DNA of 64,000 bases. Source: Galaxea fascicularis (Eukaryota > Cnidaria > Anthozoa > Scleractinia > Euphylliidae). The position numbers were made by a program, and so were the translations under genes. The stretch spans positions 14,352,914-14,416,913 of the forward strand of contig OX419343.1 of NCBI GenBank assembly GCA_948470475.1, given 5' to 3'. This document shows positions 49,448 to 54,736 of this stretch, one piece after another. Position 1 is the first letter of the stretch, and each line of letters starts with the position of its first letter. A model generated the notes under the pieces. That model was given only the letters and a program-made list of their open reading frames with translations, was not told where the DNA came from and ran no database searches.

Positions 49448-50131
49448 TGTTAGTAGTAGTAGTAGTGCCGTTATTTTGTTCCTCGCTTGATGTTCCCAGA
49501 GGGATTCACGAAACGTTTGATCTGTGAAATCGTGCCTCTAACATCACGTGCCTTAGCTCATTTACAGAATCAAATCACGTTTTCATGCAAAAACAACTCG
49601 TACCATTGAGCAAGCACTCGAAACAAATGACCTTAATTCCATTCTCCATCGTTGAACCCCTGAACCCTACGTAATCAATAACTGATTGCAAGTAAGTCAG
49701 CAAATCAATCCATCATCAGATCAGCGACGGCTAAGGGACGACTAGTGTATATTATGATTTCAGAGGTGACAAGGACTAGCTATAGACTTCAGAAGATGAC
49801 ACATGAAATCCATAATCATTTAGTTTTTACTTACCTTATCAATCGCTCTTCTGCAATGTGACTTCAGTTTATTGCTGTTCCTCTTAGCGCGTTTTACAGC
49901 ATTTTTGCTCCCCAGAGCTCTGAACGTATGTTCCGCTGGCTGCTTTGGTATAACTACTATCACCCGCCTATTTTCCTTTCCCAAGAAATTCACATAGTCC
50001 TCAATGACGCCTGATTTGAAGTACGGATTCCCAGGGCTCATTCCAAACAATACCACACCATTGCTTGTCATGACATCAAGACCTGTCTGGAAAACAAGAC
50101 TGTCTTCAACTTGCACAAGATTGAGAGCCAT
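32471..50131 (-). CDS. Cyclodipeptide synthase (CDPS), three-exon gene
   Basis: CDPSs take two aminoacyl-tRNAs and join the amino acids into a cyclic dipeptide (diketopiperazine) in the cytosol. The fold is related to class-I aminoacyl-tRNA synthetases. Exons 50131-49835, 39761-39560 and 32745-32471 join in frame (774 nt) to 257 residues; the bacterial AlbC has 239. Visible hallmarks: G-x-S-x-G-N at residues 30-35 with Ser32 at the AlbC nucleophile Ser37 position; a Lys/Arg-rich helix at about 76-99, matching the tRNA-binding helix; Glu205 at the Glu182 position; Tyr225-His226 at Tyr202-His203. Asn35/Tyr225/His226 place it in the NYH subfamily. Position 201, equivalent to catalytic Tyr178, is Cys. 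An acidic insert (about 165-195) is longer than in AlbC. The start ATG (50131) has a good Kozak context; Met21 is an alternative. Splice sites are inferred by eye. Confidence 0.85.
32760..33079. other. CDPS intron 2, proximal part, nothing recognised
   Basis: AT-rich non-coding DNA next to exon 3. No gene, RNA or clear repeat was recognised here. Confidence 0.4.
33080..33325 (+). mobile_element. tRNA-derived SINE (head at 33175-33247)
   Basis: The head folds as a tRNA-like unit: GGCTTCA at the start pairs with TGAAGTC at the end. An A-box-like TGGCTCAGTTAGTTAGA and a weakened B box (GATTCAAACCCC) are present. The preceding 33080-33174 and following 33250-33325 stretches recur near 37740-37910, so this looks like a composite or dimeric SINE family. 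It sits in CDPS intron 2. Confidence 0.7.
33326..33771. other. Intron stretch, unassigned repeat-like DNA
   Basis: An 86-codon minus-strand open frame (33722-33462) exists but has no ATG start and no recognised domain. It may be a fragment of a dispersed element. No gene is supported. Confidence 0.35.
33772..34067. mobile_element. MITE with ~80-bp terminal inverted repeats, copy 1
   Basis: The ends read TTACTGCG...CGCAGTAA. The arms at 33772-33850 and 33990-34067 are imperfect inverted repeats, both containing the strings GAACTCTGA/TCAGAGTTC and CGCTGCCGTCAATCAT/ATTGACGGCAGCG. A second copy lies in opposite orientation at 51013-51704. No transposase is encoded. Confidence 0.85.
34480..35350 (-). 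pseudogene. LINE RT C-terminal half, frameshifted
   Basis: Read on the minus strand from 35350, the frames give LYKSLVRPLMEYADV, then EHVQYEAAKIVTG, KGTSKHRLMQEIGWEDLKTR, a LWNDIS/SFKKALLSF ending near 34900-34930, and finally HFFLECPLYSAPR with a distal QSKRF near 34500. This order matches the RT thumb and C-terminal zinc-ribbon-like tail of CR1/L2-type LINEs. Several stops and frameshifts break it and the first zinc-ribbon cysteines are lost. It is a dead fragment in CDPS intron 2. Confidence 0.75.
35351..36306. other. Intron stretch with short palindromes, no gene
   Basis: Non-coding. A 9-bp-arm palindrome sits at 35594-35614 (CCACCTCTA/TAGAGGTGG). A pyrimidine-rich stretch near 35955-35985 is answered by a G-rich stretch at 36029-36050. 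No coding signal was found. Confidence 0.4.
36307..36948 (-). pseudogene. Tx1/L1-like LINE C-terminal domain fragment
   Basis: An uninterrupted 213-codon frame carries F-Q-F-K-F-I-Y-R-T-I and then C-I-Y-C-G-x(6)-H-x4-C (CIYCGQQDSIEHSLIDC). This is the Cys-Cys-His-Cys domain that follows the RT in L1/Tx1-clade LINEs. The RT itself is missing upstream, so the piece is truncated. It is inside CDPS intron 2 on the same strand. It could alternatively come from another clade that has the same zinc-binding tail. Confidence 0.7.
36949..37420. other. Intron stretch, nothing recognised
   Basis: No RNA gene, credible coding frame or clear repeat was recognised. Confidence 0.35.
37456..37501 (+). repeat. 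(GGGGCC)7GGGG hexanucleotide repeat
   Basis: Eight uninterrupted GGGG tracts separated by CC lie in the left arm of the inverted-repeat element. The matching right arm has only three tracts. The left array has therefore apparently expanded, or the right contracted. Confidence 0.95.
37740..37930 (+). mobile_element. SINE fragment related to the 33.1-33.3 kb copy
   Basis: It shares CTTCTTTACGCAATT, TTTCACGGGAACATA and CCCAACGTCAGTGGCTTCAT with the copy at 33080-33325, but in a different order. The tRNA-like head is truncated right after the A box, so it could not act as a full Pol III promoter. Confidence 0.65.
38241..38306. repeat. (TTTA)n microsatellite
   Basis: About 66 bases of TTTA tetramers with a few TTTG and TTCA interruptions. 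Confidence 0.9.
38434..39559. other. CDPS intron 2, 5' part, no gene
   Basis: A plus-strand frame of 136 codons (38795-39205) and overlapping minus frames exist, but none has a recognised domain or convincing composition. They are treated as chance ORFs in the intron. Confidence 0.5.
39560..39761 (-). CDS. CDPS exon 2 (residues 100-166)
   Basis: It begins after a textbook acceptor (TGGTTTTCAG) in phase 0, matching exon 1, and ends at AAATCAA before GTAAGT, leaving one base. The encoded segment, with T-x-E-A-Y-x-x-A-L-D-F-T-V and then F-R-R-D-V-A-R-S-T, lines up with the helical region of AlbC that follows the basic helix. Without the other two exons it would not be recognisable. Confidence 0.82.
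39762..40129. other. CDPS intron 1, 3' end
   Basis: Holds the acceptor of exon 2 (TTTTCAG ending at 39762) and a TA-rich stretch. Otherwise non-coding. Confidence 0.5.
40130..40873 (-). repeat. Inverted partner of the 47.46-48.35 kb repeat
   Basis: AACAAAAATAACGAAA-type low-complexity blocks (40130-40410) are followed by GAGTTGATATC and CTTCGCAACGGC modules at 40427-40530 and again at 40761-40870. In reverse complement the same sequence of modules is found at 47463-48345. Part of the module set also recurs at 41460-41660. Confidence 0.6.
40874..41239. mobile_element. MITE with GGGAGTTTTAGCAAC ends, TA target site
   Basis: The ends are GGGAGTTTTAGCAAC and GTTGCTAAAACTCCC, flanked by TA on both sides. 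The arms continue with GGCAACGGCAACGAGAACG against CGTTTTCGTTGCCGTCGCC. The TA duplication and absence of an ORF suggest a Tc1/mariner-type non-autonomous element. Confidence 0.85.
41240..41661. other. Intron stretch, partial copy of the 47.5-47.95 kb module
   Basis: ATAACCGATAACAAATCAGC (about 41472) and GAGAGCAACACGGACC (about 41586) recur near 47665 and 47912 in the same orientation. No gene. Confidence 0.5.
41662..42002. mobile_element. MITE built from TTCAGCCCGGGCTGAA palindromes
   Basis: TIRs (41662-41688 and 41975-42002) read CGATTACATGGCGAATTTCAGC and its complement. Perfect palindromes with core TTCAGCCCGGGCTGAA lie at 41678-41693, 41745-41760 and 41841-41856. Near-copies lie around 41894-41925. 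Variants of CGATTACATG accompany several of them, so the element looks internally amplified. Confidence 0.85.
42003..42403. other. Intron stretch left of the Gypsy insertion
   Basis: Non-coding. A TATA-like CATAAATAG at about 42353 and repeated TGTTG/CCTGTTGGAAG strings hint that the Gypsy element may have landed inside an older LTR-like repeat. This is weak. Confidence 0.3.
42409..42577 (-). repeat. Gypsy 3' LTR, 169 bp
   Basis: Matches the right LTR but lacks 15 bp (the GTTAGTTCTCACACC segment, between ACGACC and CACCGCG). On the coding strand it starts TGCAGTG where the 5' LTR starts TGTAGTG. Confidence 0.93.
42578..42589 (-). promoter_or_regulatory. Gypsy polypurine tract
   Basis: On the minus strand AAAAGGAGGGAA directly precedes the 3' LTR TG. 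This is the position and composition of the plus-strand priming site of LTR retrotransposons. Confidence 0.85.
42765..46997 (-). CDS. Gypsy gag-pol polyprotein, 1410 codons
   Basis: One open frame from ATG at 46997 to the stop at 42765. An open extension up to 47057 lacks an ATG. Residue positions: Gag about 1-225; two CCHC knuckles at about 231-266 (C-x2-C-x4-H-x5-C types); Gly/Arg-rich linker; aspartic protease DSGAT at 367-371; reverse transcriptase from about 500 with CVDMRRAN and the active-site IADDL in place of YxDD; RNase H with VADAS; integrase with H-x3-H...C-x2-C, D-LLGPLP, TDNGPQF and the third acidic residue. The C-terminus has RRSSRIVKKP and no chromodomain. Gag and pol share one frame, so no frameshift is needed. 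No stop or frameshift is visible, so the element may still be coding-competent. Confidence 0.95.
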   Translation of the reverse strand: MPGGESEGGSGSSSGASSGASSSSGRTSVASDVGCLESFNPKGEPHSLSQRWKRWKRAFNLYVTGKGVSDDGQKRALFLHVAGMDVQEIYFTLAADAESVTFEETVKVLDDYFVPKANVPFERHLFRQIVQESEETVDQFVCRLRQRAINCEFGENENDHIRDQVIDKCYSSKLRRKFLEKEGALTLDDLLRIARPQEAVDRQLKQYGTDQVNAVGDKSDGNTRSGKGKKCFSCDQEGHFSGDKKCPARDRPCRMCGVIGHFKVKCPRTRQRGGGGSGSRGDKGGRSTDSGRRNTGSRGRRGRGRGRSQETNLVSDGNHSEEPTRPVQHSPEFAFIVEQVTGHERKSSDLITLMVGGVAVSDVLIDSGATCNVVGQQTWEMLKLKGIKCESRKSARELFAYGGTEPLTTLGTFTAEVSVTGNNGGCRADFVVVKGDGRTLLGRETAEVLNLLRVGPFQANNVDSRGLESCIREKYKALFTGVGVLKGYELKLHIDESVKPVAQPVRRIPFGLREKVDKKLDQLLELDIIEGVPDGPSRWISPLVVVPKGDGDIRVCVDMRRANEAIIRERHPIPTVEELLHDLNGSTVFSKIDLKWGFHQILLSEDSRHITTFVTHRGLYRYKRLMFGVTSAPEKYQQIVRDVLRGCPGVANIADDLIIHGKGVEEHDRCLFAVLDRLSEVGLTVNGEKSEFRLSKLTFFGHELTSDGVNPSEEKVAAIRDARPPKDASEVRSFMGLVQYSAKFMPDVASVAKPIQELTRKGVTFRWGVEQQTAFQELKCLITQAETLGYFRADCRTRIVADASPVGLGAVLAQEQGGTWRAVSYASRSLTDVERRYSQTEKEALALVWACERFNMYLSGRSFELETDHKPLERIYSRTSKPCARIERWVLRLQGYDFKVVYRPGKTNIADALSRLNSVKQLDRSEEYDFIRAVVESCVPVAVSPKEIEEASYGDEELCLVKNCVKSGNWEQCTIPSYAHVKDELCTYGELLLRGTRIVVPKVLRDKVVRLAHEGHQGVVKTKYRLRSKVWWPGMDKDVENLCKVCHGCQVTSSCDPPDPMSRVLPPSAPWQDCSADLLGPLPTGESILVVVDYYSRFLEVAILKSTTTAKIIEAINPMFARFGVPFSLRTDNGPQFVSEEFESFLQAHGVEHRRTTPLWPQANGEVERQNRSLLKSLQIANLEGKTWRTELVTWLAAYRSTPQVTTGATPFFLMFGREMRTKLPVLRRETVEVPREEVRDRDWSNKLKGKAYADARRGATPKSIRIGDTVLLKAEKSNKLSTNFRPSPFKVVQKTGTEVTVRNEAGEEFRRNSAFIKKYNEQDNVSGPNGKENSSAEKVGQGEKVVAPTMTGASGSSPVPLQSSSEKGGETGSQAQTGSPLISQQAVRRSSRIVKKPVRFGDFVLSLRS
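47040..47056 (-). promoter_or_regulatory. Gypsy primer-binding site
   Basis: On the coding strand TGGCGACGAGGATAACC starts one base inside the 5' LTR end (after a T). This is the standard location for the tRNA primer site. The primer tRNA was not identified. Confidence 0.75.
47058..47241 (-). repeat. Gypsy 5' LTR, 184 bp
   Basis: The longer of the two LTRs. It carries two copies of TGTAGAGACG-type sequence at its internal end and an AATAAAATAAC string on the plus strand. Confidence 0.93.
47247..47462. other. Intron stretch right of the Gypsy insertion
   Basis: Continues the sequence interrupted at 42403. GGTTGTATCCTTGG and CCCTACGTTGGAGCC resemble LTR-type ends but are not assigned. No gene. 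Confidence 0.3.
47463..48345 (+). repeat. Inverted partner of the 40.13-40.87 kb repeat
   Basis: Carries, in order, GATATCAACTCCCA, an ATAACCGATAACAAATCAGC module, GAGAGCAAC and the low-complexity TTTTCGTTATTTTG blocks with GACAAAGATTTGTTACTTTTGCG. The left partner has these reversed and complemented. Confidence 0.6.
48346..49009. other. CDPS intron 1, nothing recognised
   Basis: AT-rich non-coding DNA. No gene or clear element was recognised. Confidence 0.35.
49010..49118. mobile_element. Foldback hairpin, 23-bp perfect arms
   Basis: 49026-49048 and 49082-49104 are perfect inverted repeats with core TGATATCCAGAATAATC. The arms extend imperfectly outward (GATTATTGGAT / AATCTAATAATTG) and inward (AGGTCGAGG / TCGAGACCT). 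It is a small MITE-like foldback element. Confidence 0.8.
49402..49466. repeat. (TAA)n then (TAG)5 microsatellite
   Basis: About 45 bases of TAA trimers, a TTGT break, then five TAG trimers. Confidence 0.93.
49467..49834. other. CDPS intron 1, 5' end
   Basis: Begins at the exon 1 donor (GTAAGT, 49834-49829 on the minus strand). No gene. Confidence 0.5.
49835..50131 (-). CDS. CDPS exon 1 (residues 1-99)
   Basis: This exon encodes the first Rossmann strand and the nucleophile motif GMSPGNPYF (residues 30-38), then the first strand/helix pairs and the basic helix. It ends at AAG followed by a perfect GTAAGT donor, in phase 0. The ATG at 50131 is preceded by AATCAAC and followed by G (strong Kozak). 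The frame is also open upstream as far as about 50240, but that stretch is a foldback repeat and its sequence does not look like CDPS. Confidence 0.87.
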
Positions 50132-50149
50132 GTTGATTGTCGAGGCCAA

Positions 50150-50218
50150 ACTCGTTGCCAGTTGCCAGGGCTTTTCTCGCTGACGGGAGGGCGAGCGGGA
50201 AAAAGCTCTGGGGACGAG
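50150..50218. repeat. Hairpin repeat abutting the CDPS start
   Basis: CCAGGGCTTTTCTCGCT and AGCGGGAAAAAGCTCTGG form inverted arms, with outer CTCGTTGCC / GGGGACGAG also pairing. The repeat ends about 20 bp upstream of the CDPS ATG. It therefore lies in the likely 5' UTR or core promoter. It resembles the hairpin at 54432-54503. Confidence 0.7.
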
Positions 50219-50350
50219 ATTGTGCCGGTTGAGGCTGCTTCAAAGGTCACAGTATACACAGCCAACCTAGTCATCCTAAGCTTTTATGTCAGCCACATGA
50301 AGAAATAGCCTCCTCGATGAACATAGTATAGCTGCAGCCGTCGTAACGAT
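50219..50350. promoter_or_regulatory. Putative CDPS upstream region
   Basis: The sequence directly upstream of the gene on the minus strand. No TATA box or initiator could be assigned. Only its position suggests a promoter role. Confidence 0.25.
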
Positions 50351-51012
50351 GTCGCAATAGAGACCTTAAAAGCAACAGGAGGGGAGAGACGAGGACGGCG
50401 TACCGGAAGTTTATTTTCAGGTTTACACATGCGCAGAACGTAAAAAGACGTCAGCAGTCTCCCGTCGTCCTCACGTCGACAACGCCATTTTCACTGTTCT
50501 CACGTTACAACGTCGCTTTCCATGCCAAACTTTTTCGTCTTGTGCATCTTTCCGGTGTTGATGAGTTTTACAGTATTTTAGAGAAATTTTAAGAGTAACG
50601 TCGTCCCTGAAGCAGCGAAATCCTCAAGCTCAAAGAAATCGTGTCGGTAAGCTAAGATCTCCAATGTTTACATTTTCTATATGCTGTCTTCTACCGTCAG
50701 AAATCTTGAAAGGGATGTTTAGTTCTCTTAAGAGGACAATGACAAGAAGGTTGCAGAGTCATGAGTGACTTTCAAGCAAATTCTCGTCGATGTACAAAGT
50801 TTTAGGCTTTCAAAGGCCATACATGAATTTTTACATGCTCTTTGCTTTGAAATAAATTCCAAATGCAACGACCATCGTCTCCTACACGTCGCAACTTAGT
50901 TAGCATTTCGCTAGTCGTAAACCTTTTCTCTTGCCTTTGTTTACTTTGTTTGCCTTTTGCTTTGCTTGTTTAGTTTTCATATTTTGAGGGGAAGTTGCCG
51001 TCGCGATGTTGC

Positions 51013-51269
51013 TTACTGCGCTTTTCAAAACTGAACACGCGAACTTTGAGGTTCAAAAGTCGCCTTAACAATTACGTTTTTCGCTGCCGTCAATCATAAT
51101 TTCGATCACGAGGAACGAACCTTGAAATTCAGAAACACACAAAACGGATCGAAATCCACCAATCACCAATCACAAACCGCCGACCGGTTGGCTCAGTTGG
51201 TAGAGTACCGGACTACCGTGCGGGAGGTCGTGGGTTCAATCCCCGGCCGGACCAACACTCAGGGTCTTT

Positions 51270-51302
<33 letters not shown>

Positions 51303-51704
51303 GACATCTGCAAATTGTTAGACTTTCTAGTCTTCTCGGATAAGGACGATAAACCGGAGGTCCCGTCTCACAACACTTCAATATTCATAACCTTGTGGGA
51401 CGTTAAAGAACCCACACACTAATCGGAAAGAGTAGGGCATGGAGTTCCCGGTGTGCTGGTCTGGTCTTTCTGCTATTTCATCATTTCATGGGTTGGGTGG
51501 GTTGGATGATGTAAACCGCATTTGAATATATATACATAGAAAATGCGGTATATAAACCATTACCATTACCATTACCATTTGAACTCGTTGAAGTAAACTT
51601 CTGTTTCCTATGAGGTCCGCTAAGGTGATTGACGGCAGCGAAAAGCGCAAACGTCAGTTAGCTTTTGAACTTCAGAGTTCGCATGTTATTGAAAACCGCA
51701 GTAA
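51013..51704. mobile_element. MITE copy 2, interrupted by a SINE
   Basis: Same family as 33772-34067 but in reverse orientation, with TTACTGCG...CGCAGTAA ends. The centre is split by a SINE at 51179-51579. Relative to copy 1, about ten bases (AGGACCTTTT) are missing at the insertion point. Confidence 0.83.
51179..51579 (+). mobile_element. tRNA-derived SINE with ACCATT tail
   Basis: The head contains an A box (TGGCTCAGTTGGTAGAG) and B box (GGTTCAATCCC), with GCCGACCGG pairing to CCGGCCGGACC. A ~300-bp unrelated body follows, ending in four ACCATT units (51556-51579). It is a Pol III SINE. A truncated relative is at 53597-53913. Confidence 0.85.
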
Positions 51705-51840
51705 CATGCTCAAGCGAGAAGAACGCGACGCCTGTCTCGCCCCAGACTTCACACCGATTTCACGTCGCCGTCGTCTCTTCCCGTCCTGTTGCTTTTAAGC
51801 TTAAAAGGTCTTTTAACCTTAAAAAGGTCTCTAATGTCGC

Positions 51841-52300
51841 AACTGAAACACGGATTACGAGGACTTCGTTCGAAATACTGATTTCGAACGCCAACGACCA
51901 ACTATGATTCCAACGTGATTTATTCGTATTAACAGTGGTTTGATGTCCAAAACCGTCAAACTAAAACACAATTAGAAACCTAGTCTAAGCGACACTGAAG
52001 ACTAAAACTAAAATAACCACGAGCGCGAGGAAATCTAAAAACACAACAATTTGACTAAGAAATGCAACGAAAAGGACAAGGAATAAATGTACACTTACCG
52101 ATTGTCCTCTCTGTAACGCCTGAATACACAAGTCGCAAGATAAACGCAGTAACCTTCGCAATGAGCTCTCTTGTTAAAACCAAACTATCGCAGAATGACA
52201 ACGCACGAGGTCTGACATATGACATCGAAGCGTCACTAATACGTAACAAAGACCAGTACTTAACAGAAACTAATATCTAACTCGACAACAATTACGTAAG
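51841..52300. other. Intergenic, no gene recognised
   Basis: Short overlapping ORFs on both strands (52055-52280) show no family features. Confidence 0.4.
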
Positions 52301-52343
52301 AGATAAAGCCCGAGAACGGAAGTATTAGCCATATACATCCGGA

Positions 52344-52388
<45 letters not shown>

Positions 52389-52400
52389 AGGGGTTTATCT
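52301..52400. mobile_element. 100-bp foldback element
   Basis: AGATAAAGCCCGAGAACGG...CCATATACATCC is mirrored by GGATGTATATGG...CGTTCGAGGGGTTTATCT. The arms are about 45 bp and imperfect, with a GGGCC-GTA-GGCCC centre. Ends and hairpin are symmetrical. No ORF. Confidence 0.8.
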
Positions 52401-52752
52401 AACTTATTTCATGATATTATTCATAAGGTATAGGTTATATAAAGGTCGTCTTTCACAGGGCAATAATTGGCCACTTGTTTTGGACATCTGTTTGTTTGTC
52501 ATTTTTTGATCCGACCGCAGACAATGCTGTATTTCATTGAAAGTATTGTAAAGGTTTTCACACAGCATCGAGAAAGGGCGTTTCACGGGTCATAATTTGT
52601 TCAAACCATTTGTTCTCACTTAGGTGAGAAACGGAAAAGAATAGCGCATTGTTTATTTGCTAAGCCGACAACAATGAAATTTTAAACCTTTTGTGTTTTT
52701 TTATTTTTGTCTTGGAATTTTTTGGGGGGCCAGTACACTTGTGAGAACGGCA

Positions 52753-53153
52753 ATGGAAAGTGACGACGAAATTTTCCTAACGCAAAATGCTTTCTCCCAG
52801 GAGCCTTTTTCCCCTGAGTTGAATTTGGAAGAGTTAGTGGAGGACTTTAGAGAAGTAAGGGAACGAGATAGTGTTAAAGTCGAAAAGAAAAAAATCCTGG
52901 GCGTAATATCGTTGTTGTTTGTGAAAACGAAGTCGAGAAGAGAAGAGAGTCCAGAATACCGGCAAACACGAAAGTTAATACTTCTTGGGCGGTACGTTGC
53001 TGGGAGGAATGGGCCGTCGAACGCAATGTAAAAGTTAAAAAGAATAGCAGCAAAGACTTCAATCCTGACATTAAGAAAGTCGCTAACGAGCAGCTTGACT
53101 ACTGGCTTGGGAAGTTTGTCTTGTAAATTCGGAAGATGTATGATTTGCTTTAA
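52753..53153 (+). pseudogene. Crypton-like recombinase N-terminal remnant
   Basis: From ATG at 52753 the frame reads an acidic MESDDEIFLTQ start. After a frameshift near 52900 the next frame gives NTKVNTSWAVRCWEEWAVERN and then EQLDYWLGKFVL, a stop codon and IRKMYDLL. The order NTxxxTxWAxxxWxxW...LxxWLxKFVxEIRK is the N-terminal DNA-binding-like part found in animal Crypton-derived tyrosine-recombinase proteins. The catalytic domain is absent. One frameshift and one internal stop make it a dead 5' fragment. The family assignment is by recall and moderate. Confidence 0.55.
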
Positions 53154-53176
53154 TTGCTCATTATAAATGGAAGGGA

Positions 53177-53221
53177 TTTATCTGTATATTGCCCAGGGCA
53201 GCAGGGCAATATACAGATAAA
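53177..53221. repeat. Hairpin, 18-bp perfect arms
   Basis: TTTATCTGTATATTGCCC (53177-53194) and its exact reverse complement (53204-53221) flank a 9-base loop. It is one of several foldback sequences in this region. Confidence 0.88.
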
Positions 53222-53596
53222 TACAGGGTATTTATATAGATATTGCCCTTGCATTTATAATTAGCAATTTATTCAATTCATCAGCCCCGCTCTTCCCTGC
53301 TACATCATCAAGCCCTACCCGGACTTTCAGTTAGTTAAATATTCATGAAGTATGTAAGTTAAATAAAGGATGTTGAATAACAAAACAAAATGTGTGATTC
53401 TTGAAATAAACATAGATAATTACGCATTGAGATTTACATAGAAGGGAACGCAATTTTGAAACAATCAGTCGGGATTGAAATAGAAAGTTTTAGTTTTCAG
53501 TTCAAATTTCTGTGTGTGTTTCGGTTATATGAAAAGAACCACCGCTTAACAAGAGAACAGTCAGAACCAAGCGGCTTTTCGAATGGAGGTCATACC
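53222..53596. other. Intergenic, nothing recognised
   Basis: AT-rich. No coding or RNA signal found. Confidence 0.35.
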
Positions 53597-53913
53597 GCCG
53601 ACCGGTTGGGTAAGTACCGGGAGGTCGTGGAATCAAGCCCCGGCCTGACCAACACTCAGGGTCTTTAAATAACTGAGGAGAAAGTGCTTCCATTGCAATG
53701 GCATCTGCAAATGGGTAGACTTTCTTGTCTTCTCGGATAAGGACGATAAACCGAGGATCCCGTTTCACAACTCTTCAAAATTGATTCTGTAGGGCGTTAA
53801 AGAACCACCAAGGACGTAACGAACCCTGGCTGTGACCACCCCTAGTGTTACTAGCCCTGGCTAGCTCATATGCGATATGTGAATAAATAAAGTTACTTAC
53901 TTTACTTACTTAT
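53597..53913 (+). mobile_element. SINE copy with A-box deletion
   Basis: The body matches 51179-51579 (ACCAACACTCAGGGTCTTTA, TCTTCTCGGATAAGGACGAT). The tRNA head has lost about 27 bases including the A box, and the tail is a TTACTTAC repeat instead of ACCATT. It could not drive its own Pol III transcription. Confidence 0.8.
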
Positions 53914-53943
53914 AGACAGATCAGTGTAAGTTCATCTGACTGT

Positions 53944-54011
53944 AGTCTCCTTCGCAACCTTCGTTTGGGCTAGTCACGTAACGCTCCCAAACGACGGCTG
54001 CGAAGGAGACT
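53944..54011. repeat. Foldback hairpin (AGTCTCCTTCGCA arms)
   Basis: AGTCTCCTTCGCAACCTTCGTTTGGG is mirrored by CCCAAACGACGGCTGCGAAGGAGACT with two mismatches. The element is little more than a hairpin. Confidence 0.85.
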
Positions 54012-54431
54012 AATCTGACTCAGGTTTAATCCCTCATAGCAAATAATTTCCCATATTTTACTGGTTACAGCAAGTTCGGTCAAGTCTATTGTTTTCATTG
54101 TCTCACAGTGAAACCGAGACACTTATTGGTATGCAGGAAGTCAAATATTAGTTTGCAGGAACGCATTTTACTTGGACAGTTTGAATACTAATGTTTACCT
54201 ATCCCTATCCCTTACCTATTCACAAACAGGGATAATTTCATCCCTGTATCACCACTCAAAAGCAGGTGGTAGATTTACCCCAGGCCGGTGTTGAAAAATG
54301 ACACTTTTACATTAACCGAGGTACTAAAATTGGATTTAAAAACATCGATGTAAAAGTATCTGTTTGGGGCAACATCATGTTACGATTAAAATAGCTTTTC
54401 ACTTCACGGAAGATCGCGTGCCCTTTATCAA
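54012..54431. other. Intergenic, nothing recognised
   Basis: Two short direct CCCTATCC/TTACCTATT strings near 54200 only. Confidence 0.3.
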
Positions 54432-54503
54432 CCTCGTTCACAGTGTCTCTCTTCTCCCCGTCCCGTAGAGCGAGACGGGAAGAAGAGAGACCCTGGGAAC
54501 GAG
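54432..54503. repeat. Foldback hairpin (CTCGTT...AACGAG)
   Basis: GTCTCTCTTCTCCCCGTCCCGT and AGACGGGAAGAAGAGAGAC pair, with outer CTCGTTCACAG / CTGGGAACGAG. It is related in plan to the repeat just upstream of the CDPS start. Confidence 0.8.
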
Positions 54504-54669
54504 TTTGGCCCTTTGTTAGTGTTTCATTTCAACACACCATCCCCTCAAGATAAACTATAATCGTTAATTGTAAATCGGTGTTGAATTTATTGATATCATT
54601 AATTCAAAGCACTTTATCCCAGGACTCAGAAAAGAGCATATTATATATAAAAAAAAGATCCCAATACTT

Positions 54670-54736
54670 TGGACTGGATTTGAACCCGTAACTCCCGTAG
54701 TAGCGAAGCACGTCTAACCGCTAGACCACCGAAGGA
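54670..54736 (-). mobile_element. tRNA-like SINE head, minus strand
   Basis: On the minus strand it has GGTGGTCTAGCGGTTAGACG (A-box-like) and GGGTTCAAATCC (B box), spaced as in a tRNA. The acceptor arms do not pair well, so it is read as a SINE head rather than a functional tRNA gene. Confidence 0.55.

Larger units (their letters stand above)
50351..51840. mobile_element. Outer inverted-repeat element holding a nested MITE
   Basis: TAGAGACCTT, AAAAGCAACAGGA and AGAGACGA near 50358-50393 recur inverted at about 51768-51833 (TCGTCTCTTCCCGTCCTGTTGCTTTT, AAGGTCTCTA). The right arm has an extra ~30-bp TTAAAAGG-type duplication. The inserted MITE at 51013-51704 accounts for much of its length. Confidence 0.65.

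Noticed and set aside
50068..50274. Upstream extension of the CDPS protein through the hairpin repeat
   Set aside because: The in-frame stretch is repeat sequence, lacks an ATG, and the first good Kozak ATG is at 50131.
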